A DNA stretch of 64,000 nucleotides. It comes from JAHEEL01 sp963700375 (lineage in GTDB: Bacteria; Actinomycetota; Acidimicrobiia; Spongiisociales; UBA5794). The translations under genes and the position numbers were made by a program. The notes under the pieces are model-generated. The model did no database searches. It saw only the letters and a list, made by a program, of their open reading frames with translations, and was not told the origin of the DNA. Shown piece after piece: positions 1-10,638 of this stretch (positions within the stretch are counted from its first letter, which is position 1; every line of letters begins with the position of its first letter). The DNA is taken from NCBI GenBank assembly GCA_963700375.1, contig CAVOXF010000001.1:1-64000 (forward strand), read 5' to 3'.

Positions 1-1945
1 GCCATCACATCAACCGCGGTCGGACCCGCCACCTCATCCAGACGCCAATACGCCACCGGGCAATCACCCAACACCACATCCCCATACGTCGCCTGATCAC
101 CCACCGCCGCGTAATGCGCCGCCACCTCACCCGACGTCAACGCCCCGTCATACACCGCCACCTCATCAATCACACCCACATAGCCATCCGCATACCCATC
201 ACCAATCAACAACGGCAACGACGAATCCGACGCACCGCCACCGACGCCGTCGACTCTGCGAATCCACCACCCCATTGATAAACCACGACACCGTCGACCC
301 CGACACGCGTCACCACCACATGGGACCACTCACCCAGCGCCAACGACGACGACGTACGGAACCCCTGATACGGACCCCATTCCCCCAGACGAACCCTGAT
401 AGAACGACAACCGGCCATCCGACCTCCTGCGTAATCGTCCCCTCACCCCCAAACGCCTTCGCCAACGGATTCATGCCGAGACGCAAACGACCACCGGCCT
501 CAACCACAACTCAAACGACACATCACCCGCCAACCCCGACACATCACCCACACCCACCACATCATCACCATCAAACCCAACCGACGACCCCACCACCGGC
601 GGCGGCACCGACACTCGCACCCGGCTCGCCCATAGACCGGGGTGCCCGAATACGTGCCCGGATACGCCGCCATCTCATCAACCGCGACCGGACCCGCCAC
701 CTCATCCAGACGCCAATACGCCACCGGGCCATCACCCAACACCACATCCCCATACGCCGCCTGATCACCCACCGCCGTCGTAATGCGCCAACACCTCACC
801 CGACGTCAACGCCCGCGCATACACCGCCACCTCATCAATCACCACCCACATAGCCATCCGCATACCCATCACCAATCAACAACGGCAACGACGACACCGA
901 CACCGCCGACACCGACGCCGTCAACTGCGAATCCAACACCCCATTGACAAACCACGTACACCGTCGACCCCGACCGCGTCACCACCACATGGGACCACTC
1001 ACCCACCGCCAACGACGACGACGTCCGGAACCCCTGATACGGCACCACCATTCACCCCAGACGAACCCTGATAGAACGACAACCGGCCATCCGTCTCCTG
1101 CGTAATCGTCCCCTCACCCCCAAACGCCTTCGCCAACGGATTCTGCCGAGACGCAAACGACCACCGGCCTCAACCACAACTCAAACGACACATCACCCGC
1201 CAACCCCGACACATCACCCACCACCACCACATCATCACCATCAAACCCAACCGACGACCCCACCACCGCAGGCGGCACCGACACTTCGGCCCCCGGCTCG
1301 CCCTAGGCCGGGGTGCCCGGATACATGCCCGGATACGCCGCCATCACATCAACCGCCACCGGACCCGCCACCTCATCCAGACGCCAATACCCCACCGGGC
1401 GCATCACCCAACACCACATCCCCATACGCCGCCTGATCACCCACCGCCATCACGATAATGCGCCACCACCTCAGCCGACGACAACGCCCGCGCATACACC
1501 GCCACCTCATCAATCACCACCCACATAGCCATCCGCATACCCATCACCAATCAACAACGGCAACGACGACGACCGACACCGCCAACCGACGCCGTCAACT
1601 GCGAATCCTCCACCCCATTGACAAACCACGTCACCGTCGACCCCGACCGCGTCACCACCACATGGGACCACTCACCCACCGTCAACGACGACGACGACCG
1701 GAACCCCTGATACGGACCCCATTCACCCCAGACGACCCCTGATAGAACGACAACCGGCCATCCGTCTCCTGCGTAATCGTCCCCTCACCCCCATACGCCT
1801 TCGCCAACGGATTCCGCCGAGACCCAAACGACCATCCGGCCTCAACCACAACTCAAACGACACATCACCCGCCAACCCCGACACATCACCCACCACCACC
1901 ACATCATCACCCCAAACCCAACCGACGACCCCACCACCGGCATCA
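1..1945 (-). repeat. Tandem repeat, about 669-bp unit, three copies (LamG domain)
   Basis: The same landmark (gccatcwcatcaaccg) starts at 1, 668 and 1340, so the unit is about 667-672 bp (223 codons). The third unit ends near 1945, where the sequence changes to the Ig-like repeat region. Copies are nearly identical and differ mainly by one-base gains and losses. That pattern suggests recent amplification or a collapsed, poorly polished array. Confidence 0.85.
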
Positions 1946-2009
1946 GACGACCAGTCGACCTGTGTCTGATCGCCGTCGGCGTCGACGACGGACGTTCCGC
2001 CGTCCATGC
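1..2009 (-). pseudogene. LamG-repeat C-terminal part of giant surface protein (frameshifted, runs off window)
   Basis: Minus-strand translation in changing frames gives repeated LamG (concanavalin A-like lectin) domains. Each begins GDGPVAYWRLDE, continues with a VSFELWLRP strand and a WSHVVVTRSGSTV strand, and ends with IGDGYADGYVGVIDEVAVYARALT. LamG domains bind glycans or mediate adhesion. No single frame stays open because one-base indels separate copies that are otherwise almost the same: the GDGP codons read gggccatc, gggcaatc and gggcgcatc in the three copies. The segment joins the upstream part of the protein through a slip in the five-C run at 2009-2013. I read it as the continuing C-terminal part of the 13.8-kb gene, damaged in the consensus. 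Real decay cannot be excluded. Confidence 0.7.
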
Positions 2010-5000
2010 CCCCGTATTAGGTCGAGGCCAACCGTCGACAGGTTCGCATCCCACAGGCCTGAGGGGTTCGTCCGGGTCATCATGCCGTTGCCCGTCAGGC
2101 GCTCCCACACATCGACCATCGGCTCGCCTGTCGCCGTGCCGGACACCGTGTCCGTCGTCGCATCGGCGCCGGACACCGCGATGTCGGATACCACCAACGA
2201 CTTGATCGTCGTTCCATCATCGACCCAGACGATCTCACCCGGCACCAATTCGCGGCCGAACCCCGTCGCCGGGACGGCCTGCGACGAATCGAACGACCCC
2301 GTCGCATCTGTATCGACCATGAACGGCGGCGTTGGTTCGCTCTCGTTCGTCATCGACACCGTCACCGTCACACTTGGCGCCCACGCGCCACCCCACACAT
2401 CGCCCGAATCTCGATAGACCGTGAAACTCGCCGGGACGAGACTCCACAACGCTTGGGTGCCGTCACCGTCGTCGTCGTGATGCACCGCACCACCCGAACC
2501 GCCCGGCCGCACCTCACGGCCGAGATAGTCGACCGTGCCGAACTCGAGACTCCACACGCCACCAGACGGCGCCACCTGCCCGACCTGACCGCCGTCAACC
2601 CACACGTCCACATCGACGGCATCGCTGCCGGTTGTTGTCCCCGCGATCGCGTCCGACCCCACATCCGGGTTCGCTACCAGGTCCAACACCGAGTGGGTCT
2701 TCGTCAGCTCGGCGTCGGAGACCTCGACGATGTCGCCGGGGAGGATGTCAACGACTGTCGGAACGAAGTTCGCATCGATGAGGCCGCCCGGGTCTGCAGT
2801 GACGTCCTGATAGCCCTTCGACGACATGCCCGAGTCGTACACCTCGACGCGGACGACGGCATCCGCCAGCCAACCGCTGCCGAACACGTGGTCCATGGCC
2901 GGGTTGACTGTGAAGACCGGCTCGCGAGCCACCCATGTCACCCGCGTCCTATCGAAGTCGGGATCGACCTGTTCGGCGAACCCGGCACTCCCCGCCACGA
3001 CATCGAACGGATCATGAGGATTCGCCCCGACATCGAGCAGCCAGGCCGCACCCACCGCTGTCGTCGCATCGACACCGATAGACCACCCATCGACCCCGAC
3101 CAGCACCTCTGAGTCCGGAATGCTCGTTGTTCCGAAGACGGTGTCACCGAAGACATCGGCAACCGCAGTCAATCCGACGACGGTCGTGGTCTTGAGCGCC
3201 CAGCCGTCGGAGACGGTGACGATGTCACCCGGAACGACGAGCCCGGGCGTGAGGTAGACACCGAACTCGCCGCCGGAGTTCGTCGGAACGACCTGGCTGT
3301 CCTTCACCGTCACGGCGTCCGACGCAAGAACCGTCACGGTCACATTCCAGTCCGGTCGCCAGGCCACGCCACCTATGAAGTCTTCGTTCAGCACAACCGT
3401 GAACCGCGAGTCGAGAACCTGCCAGTCGGTCTGGGTCTGGTTCATCTCGGCGTTGTGGGTCCCAGCGGCACCCTGCATCGCCAACTGGATGTCGAAGCCG
3501 ATCCCGGTGAAGTCCGCTGACCAGTCACCGGTGGTTCCGTCGGCGGTCACATCGACGCTGGCGGACTCATTGTGGACCCACACCTGCACGAGTTGACCCG
3601 GCGCGGCCGTGCCGGTGACGATTTCGGTCTGCGGATCGACCCGCGTCACCTGAACATCGGACAGCACCAACGTCCTACTCGAGAACGTGTCGTCGATCGT
3701 GACCTCGTCATCCGGATTCAACCCGTAGCCGAAGCCGACCGGCCCGAAATTGCCGTCGATATCCGCCACCACGGTGAACGAGTCCGGCCCAAGAGGCACA
3801 CTCGTCAAGGAAACCGTGATGGTTGCATTCGGCACCCAACCATTACCCCAGACGTCACCCGAATCACGCTGCACCGTGAACTGCGGTGTCGAAACCTGCC
3901 ACCCCGCGAACGTGCAGTCCCGATCGAGGTCGCACTGGTTTGCCGCGCCCTGGTCGCCGGCGGCCAGCGTGATCGTGGCGTCTTCATCAGGCGACTCATC
4001 GCCCACGATTGAGAAGTTGGCGCTCCAGACGCCACCCGTTGCGATCTCGTGGCGGTACACCTGCGGATCCGTGCCATCGACCCAGACGTGAATGTCGGTG
4101 CCGATCGCGGCCGTGCCGTCGACGGTCGCCGTCGCGTAGTTGTATGCGGCGGTGAGGGCAGCGACCGTGTGCGACTTGGTCTCCGGCTCCGTGCTGTGCG
4201 TCACCGTCACCTCGTCGTTCGGCACGAGATCCCATGTCGGCGTGGCGGTGTTGAGGTCCAGATTGAAGTCGCCGGCCTGGCGCCCATCCAATCCGTCGCT
4301 CACCCCAACCGTCCAGGTCTCAGCACCGTTGATCGAGATCTCGACCGTCCCCGGGGCTCCACTGGTGACCCCAGATCTGGTTCCCCTCGGCCTCGACATT
4401 GACGACGTAGGGCGGCGGGCCGAACCGCCGGCTCGTACGGTCGCGGTCGAGGTCGGAGACGGAGACATCGCCCTCGGTGCCCTCGGTGAGGTCGAAGATG
4501 ACCTTTTCGTCGCGGTCCTCGCCGGACCTGGAGAAGTCGGCGGCGTAGGCGCCGAACTCGTCGGCGGTCTCGGTCGCTGCGGATTCGGCGGGTCTTGATG
4601 CTCGACCTCGACGGCGGCACCGGGCCGCAGCGACGCCGGACACTTCGTCGTTACCGTGTCGACCACGAGCGTGAAATCCTCCACGATGTGCGTCTTCGTG
4701 ATCCCGTCACCGGACATGACGATCTGGTCGCCCGGGACGAGCGGGTCGCCGTCGGGGATGGCGAATTCAACGACGAGTTGCTCGGGATCCCACGCGGGCA
4801 CACCAGAGTTGCCCGAATCCGCGTAGTACTCGACCCACACGCCGGCTTCATCGTGGGAGACGCTGATCGTCACCGGCGTGCCATCAGCCCATCGATAGCC
4901 GTGGATCATCTGGTCGTCGACGTAGGCAACCACGTGCTGCTCGGGCGGCCCGAATCGGCGGAACGTGCGGTCGCCGTCGTCGTCACTCACCGACACGCCG

Positions 5001-5342
5001 CCCTCGGTGCCTTCGTCGAGGTCGTAGGTGTCCTGCTCGTGCGGATCCTCGCCGATGGTGGAGAAGTCGGCGATGAAGTCGCCGAACTCGTCCGCGGTCT
5101 CGGATCGCTGGACGCCCGGATCGGCGTTGATGTTCACGTCGACGCCGGCATACGGCCTCGCGGTGCCCGTCACCTGATTGAGGACGGTGTCCACCGCGAA
5201 CGTGAACGACTCCACGATGTGGGTCTTCGTGACCCCATCGCCGGAGAGGATCACCCGATCACCCGGAACCATGGACTCGCCGTCCGGGACGGTGAATTCC
5301 ACATAGGTTTGGCTCGAATCCCACGACGCGACGATCGAGACC
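2009..5342 (-). CDS. Giant surface protein, segment with seven beta-rich repeats (part of one gene)
   Basis: This about 1,110-codon stretch follows the NHL segment in the same protein. It consists of about seven repeats of 150-170 residues. The last four begin with an FTV strand, two of them as FTVxRDSGDVWG; the first three begin with a variant strand such as VVAYVDDQMIHGY. All then carry a VPGDxVxxSDG..KTHxV hairpin, a V.GTA..G..V.VWVDG strand and a GVWSxxF strand. They look like secreted Ig-like or adhesin stalk domains, but I cannot name the family. Two compensating indels (about 4349-4356 and 4585-4595) put roughly 75 codons into the wrong frame: there the alternative frame gives ETADEFGAYAADFSRSGED, matching ETADEFGDFIADFSTIGED in the preceding repeat. 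The junction to the upstream segment is a slip in the C run at 5341-5344. Confidence 0.72.
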
Positions 5343-8300
5343 CCAGACGCCATCGAGATACGGCTCCAGCCACCCGCCGGAGCCGTCGGGGTGCGCCGCC
5401 TCGATTGCCACGGTTGCGGTCGCCGCCCACTGGTATCCGTGGATCATCTGCTCGTCGAGGAAGACGGAGATCTGCTGCTGCGGCTGCGGGACATCGTTCA
5501 CGTAGAGGTGGACGGTTGCGGGGTTCGAGTCGTCCATGCCGTCGTTGGCGAGGTAGGCAAACGTGTCCTCACCGGTGAACCCGCTGTCGGGCGTGTAGGT
5601 GAACGACCCGTTGGGGTTGAGCGTCAATGCGCCGTTCGAGACGTCGGTGTCGAGGACCGCCGTCAGCGGGTCACCCTCGGGGTCGGAGTCGTTGAAGAGC
5701 ACACCCACGGGCGTGAAGCGCTGGACGACATCCCGGTCGTACTCGGCGACAAAGACGTTCCCGGCACCGTCGACGGCGATGCCGGTCGGACTGTCGAACT
5801 CGCCCGGGTTGATCCCCTCGGTCCCCCACTGGGAGATGAAGCTGCCGTCATTGCCGAAGACCTGGACCCGGTGATTGAAGAGGTCGCCGACGTAGATCAT
5901 GCCGAGTCCGTCGACCGTGATACCGCGCGGGTGGTCGAACTTGCCGTCTTCGACCCCGGAGGATCCCCACTCGCCGAGGAAGTTGCCGTCGGCGTCGAAT
6001 CGCACGATCCGATCGTTCCCCCAATCGGTGACATAGAGGTCGCCGGCACCATCGAGGGCGATTCCCGACGGGTTGACCAACGCCGCGCCGGATTCGGAGC
6101 CGTCCCACTCGGCGACGAATGTGCCGTCGGGCCCGAACTTCTGAACACGGTCGGGGTCGGTATCGGTGACGTAGACGCTCCCGTCAGGGCCGACGGCGAT
6201 GGCGGTGGCGTCGCCGAATTGTCCGGGGTCGGTTCCGGAGCTGCCCCACTGCGTGAGGTAGGTGCCGCCGGTGCTGAACTTCTGGACACGGTCGTTGAGA
6301 CCGTCGACCACGTAGACGTAGCCCGCGGGATCGACGGCAACGGCGGTTGGGCCGTCCAACTGACCGTCGCCGGTCCCGGTCGTTCCCCATTGAGTGATCG
6401 GCGTGCCGTCCGGTGCGAACTTCTGGATGCGGTCGTTGCTGTATTCGGAGACGTAGACGTTGCCGGCCGCGTCGACTGCGACGTCGCCAGGCTGGTCGAA
6501 TTGACCCGTTCCGGTGCCCGTTGAGCCCCACACCGCGTCGAAGTCATGAGCGACACCCGTGCCGATGGTGCCGCCGACGGGCACCGTGTAGCCGTCGTCG
6601 TTTGCGACCGGCGGGTCGTTGATCGACATGACCTCGATCGTCACCGTCGCGACGTTGGAAACGTGAACACCGTCACTGGCGCGATAGGCGAACGAGTCCG
6701 TCCCGTGGAAGTCCGGGAACGGGGTGTAGTCGAACGAACCGTCGGCGTTGATCGTCAGCGATCCGTTTGCCACGTCGTCGACGAGCACGGCACTCAGCGG
6801 GTCACCGTTGGGGTCGGTGTCGTTGGCGAGGATGCCGACAGGCGTGAACGTCTGTAGGCGGTTGAGGTCATGGTCGACCACGATGATGCGGCCGGTCGGA
6901 TCGACGGCGACGCCGTAGGGGTATTGGAATGAGCCGTCGGCGGTGCCGTACCCGCCCCACTCCGTGACGTACGTGCCGTCGCTGAGGAACTGCTGGACTC
7001 GGTCGTTGCCCACATCGGCCACGAAGACGCTTCCTGCGGCGTCGACGGCAACACCGCCCGGGCTCTGGAACTCGGCAGGTCCGGATCCCGTGCTGCCCCA
7101 CTGGGTGAGGTAGGCACCGTTGCTGGAGAACTTCTGGACTCGGTCGTTGTAGTAGTCGGTCACGTACACGTCACCGGACGGATCGACGGCGACGCCCCTC
7201 GGACGGTCGAACTGGCCGTCACCGGTGCCGTATCCGCCCCACTCGCCGAGGTACGTTCCGGTGCTCGTGAACTGTTGGACGCGATGGTTGAGATAGTCCG
7301 CCACGTACACCGAACCGGACGGATCGACGGTGACTCCCATTGGGAACATGAACCCGCCGGGTCCGCTCCCCAACGCCCCCCACTCGCGGAGGAACGAACC
7401 GGTATCGTCGAACTTCTGGATGCGATGGTTGAACGTGTCGGCCACGTAGAGGTTGCCTGCCGCGTCGACGGCGACGTCTTGCGGACGGCGGAACTCGCCG
7501 GGCCCGGATCCAAAGACGCCGAGCGACGCGACGTGCGCCCCGGTGGCGTCGAACGTCTGTATGCGATCGTTGCCGGCGTCGGCGACGTAGACGTTGCCGG
7601 CCGCATCGGCGGCAGCACCATAGGGCGCGTTGAACTCGCCGGGGCCGTCGCCCACGGCGCCCCATGCTCCGTCCACGTCGTGGGTGAGGCCGATGCTCAA
7701 GGATCCGTCTTCGGCGACGCCGTAGGCGTCGTCGCGGGCGGTCGGGATCGGGGTCTGCGTGACCGTGATCGTGACGGTGGCGATGTTCGAATCGGCCACG
7801 CCGTCGGTGGCCCGGTACGTGAAGGTGTCGGTGCCGACGAACCCTGGATTCGGCGTGTAGGTGAAGGATCCGTCGCCGGCGAGGGCGAGCGAACCGTTGG
7901 ACACGCCCGTGTCCAGGGTCGCGGCGAGGCTGTCACCGTCGACATCGATGTCGTTGGCGAGGACGCCGGCAGGCGAGAATTCCTGGATTCGATGGTTGTT
8001 CTTGTCTGCGACGTAGACGTTCCCGGCGCTGTCAACCGCAACACCGGACGGGTAGATGAACTGGCCGGGTGCCGTCCCGCCGGTTCCCCACTGCGTCACA
8101 AACGTGCCGGCCGCGGTGAACCTCTGGATTCGATGGTTGTTCGTGTCGGCGACGTAGACGTTCCCGGCGCTGTCAACCGCAACACCGGACGGGAGGGCGA
8201 ACTGGCCGGGTGCCGTCCCGACGGTTCCCCACTGCGTCACAAACGTGCCGGCCGCGGTGAACTTCTGGATTCGATGGTTGTTCGTGTCGGCGACGTAGAC

Positions 8301-9848
8301 GTTCCCGGCGTCGTCAACCGCAACACCGGACGGGAGGGCGAACTGGCCGGGTGCCGTCCCGACGGTCCCCACCTGCGTCACAAACGTGCCGGCCGCGGTG
8401 AACTTCTGGATTCGATGGTTGTTCGTGTCTGCGACGTAGACGTTCCCGGCGCTGTCAACCGCAACACCGGACGGGTAGATGAACTGGCCGGGTGCCGTCC
8501 CAAAGGATCCCAACTGAGTCACATAGGCGCCGGCCGCGGTGAACTTCAGAATTCGATGGCTGTACGTCTCGGCGACGTAGACGTTCCCAGCGTCGTCAAC
8601 CGCGACACCGAACGGTCGACTCAAGCCTCCCAGCATCAGCTCGAACGTGTGCGTCGCGTCGAACTTCTGGACGCGATCACGGTCCGAGTCGGCGACAAAG
8701 ATGTTCCCGGCGGTATCGACCGCAACGCCCCTCGGGAATGCGAACTGGCCGGGCGCTGTCCCTAGGGTTCCCCACTGCGACACTTGCGAAGTTGCAGCCA
8801 CGACGAGAGGTTGTTCCGAGAGAACCGTGTATGCATCGTCGCGCGCCTCGGGCGCGTCGTTGACCGACGCGACGGTGATCGTGACGGTCGCTGTGTTGGA
8901 GTTGTATCCGCCGTTGGTCGCGTGATACGTGAACTCGTCGGCGCCGTGGTAGCCGGCATCGGGGGCATACGTGAACGAGCCGTTGAGGTTGAGCGTCAGC
9001 GAGCCGTGGGCAACATCGGTGTCGAGCACGGCAGACAGCGAACGGCCGTCAGGATCCGTGTCGTTGCCGAGAACCCCGCCGGGCACGAATCGCTGGATGC
9101 GATCGCTTCCGGGGTCGGTGACGAACACGGTCCTGCTGGGGTCGACGGCGATGCCGACGGGAACGAGGAACTGTCCGTCTGCGGTGCCGGCCGAGCCCCA
9201 CTGCCCGAGGTAGCTGCCGTCGCTCGCGAACGTCTGGACGCGGATCTCGGTTTCGTCGGTGACGTAGACGGTGCCGAGCGCATCGACGGCGATGCCGTGT
9301 GGTGCCTTGAACTGCCCATCGCCCGTGCCGTCGGTGCCCCACTGCCTCAGGTACGTGCCGTCGGCATCGAAGACCTGGACACGCTGATTCTCCTGGTCTG
9401 CGACGTACACGTTGCCATCGGGACCGACGGCCACGTCGGTCGGAGCCTGGAACAGACCATCGGTCGATCCAGGGCCGCCCCACTGCCGAACGTAGGTGCC
9501 GCCCACCGTGAACTTCTGAATCCGGTTGTTGCCGTAGTCGGCGACATAGACGTGTCCGGTGGCGTCGGCCGCGAGACCGAGCGGCTGTGTGAGTTGGCCC
9601 TCGCCGGAACCGGAGCTGCCCCACACCCCGGTGTAGGTCCCGTCGCTCGTGTACACCTGAATCCGGTTGTTGGACGCGTCCACGACGTAGACGTTCCCGG
9701 CGGAATCCACGGTGATCCCGCTCGGATCGAGGAACTGCCCGGGACCGCTGCCGCCCGTACCCCACTGTGACTGGTAGACACCGTCGCGATCGAATACCTG
9801 CACGCGGTTGTTGCCGGCGTCCGCCACATACACCTCGCCGGACGCGAC
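5342..9848 (-). CDS. Giant surface protein, NHL-propeller/cadherin-like segment, modules 3-6
   Basis: About 1,500 codons of NHL repeats (YLTQWGSxGxGxGQFxxPxGVAVDxAGNVYVADxxNxRIQKF, about 47 residues each) are grouped in beta-propellers. Each propeller sits between the first strand of a cadherin-like (tandem-95 type) domain (DDAYTxxEDxPLxVG) and its remainder (PxGVLxNDxDPDGDPLTAVL...GSFTYTP...TATVTITV). Propellers lie at about 9085-9900, 7975-8785, 6850-7680 and 5715-6535. NHL propellers bind proteins or ligands; cadherin-like domains build extracellular stalks. The junction to the upstream piece is an indel near 9845-9852, and the exit is a slip in the C run at 5341-5344. Family membership is firm; the ligand is unknown. 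Confidence 0.8.
7970..8605 (-). repeat. Near-identical 141-bp NHL repeats
   Basis: Within module 4 the landmark gattcgatggttgtt recurs about every 141 bp (near 7987, 8128, 8269 and 8410). Flanking sequence such as aacgtgccggccgcggtgaa is also conserved at the DNA level, unlike the diverged NHL repeats elsewhere in the gene. This suggests recent expansion by unequal recombination or slippage. Confidence 0.85.
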
Positions 9849-10638
9849 CGAGCGCGATGCCCAGTGGGCTGTCGATCTCGCCGTCGTCGGATCCGGTCGT
9901 GCCCCAGACGAAGTCGAACGCGGCGTCGATGCCGACACTCAGCGGTTCATCCTCGTCGGTGGTGTAGGCATCGTCGACAGCGACCGGGACTGCCACAACC
10001 TCGATGGTCACGGTCGCGATGTTCGAATCTGCGATGCCGTCGGTGGCGTGATAGGTGAATGTGTCGGTGCCGACGAACCCGGCGGTCGCCGTGTACGTGA
10101 AGGAACCGTCGGCAGTGAGGGCGAGGCTGCCATTCGCGGCGTCGGTGTCGAGGACGGCGGTCAACGCGTCGCCATCGGCGTCGAGATCGTTGAGGAGAAC
10201 GCCGGCCGGATTGAACGTCTCGACGGTGTCGGCGACGGTGTCGGAGTGCCAGTCGGCGACGTAGACGATCCCTTTCGCATCAACCGCTACACCCAATGGG
10301 CTGATGAGCTGGCCGGCTCCGGACCCGGGGGCGCCCAGCTGCGCGAGGTAGGTTCCGCCGGGAGAGAACACCTGAACACGGTGGTTGTCGCGGTCCGCGA
10401 CATAGAAGTTCCCGGCAACATCGGTTGCGATCTGGCGTGGGCTGCTGAATTCGCCGTCGCCGCTGCCACCTGTGCCCCACTGTGCAAGGTAGGCCCCTGC
10501 GGGTGAGAACACCTGGATGCGATTGTTCCCGCTGTCGGCGACATAGACGTTGCCATCCGCTCCGATCACAACACCCGACGGGAGGCTGAGGTCGCCGTCA
10601 CCCGTCCCGTCGCTCCCCCACTGCGTGAGGTACAGGCC
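9848..10638 (-). CDS. Giant surface protein, NHL segment between two frameshifts
   Basis: This piece reads GLYLTQWGSDGTGDGDLSLPSG and continues through three NHL repeats, the second half of a cadherin-like domain (PAGVLLNDLDADGDALTAVL...GSFTYTATAGFVGTDTFTYHATDG) and the opening of the next module (VDDAYTTDEDEPLSVG). It is in a different frame from both neighbours. The upstream switch is explained by one extra C in the CCC run at 10637-10639, because removing it gives FDADGLYLTQWG. The downstream switch lies in the GACC stretch at about 9847-9850. The protein sequence is continuous across both joints, so this is part of one gene, not a separate gene. Confidence 0.75.

Noticed and set aside
275..853. 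Long plus-strand open frames rich in His, Pro and Thr in the LamG region
   Set aside because: They are the complement of the LamG coding strand; composition is extreme and no motif or ribosome binding site is present.
1..1945. CRISPR-like look of the repetitive C/A-rich left edge
   Set aside because: The period is about 669 bp and the reverse strand encodes LamG domains; there are no short direct repeats with unique spacers.
7275..8765. Long plus-strand open frame (about 496 codons) opposite the NHL repeats
   Set aside because: It mirrors the repeat structure of the minus-strand gene, and high GC keeps the antisense frame open; no independent domain is seen.
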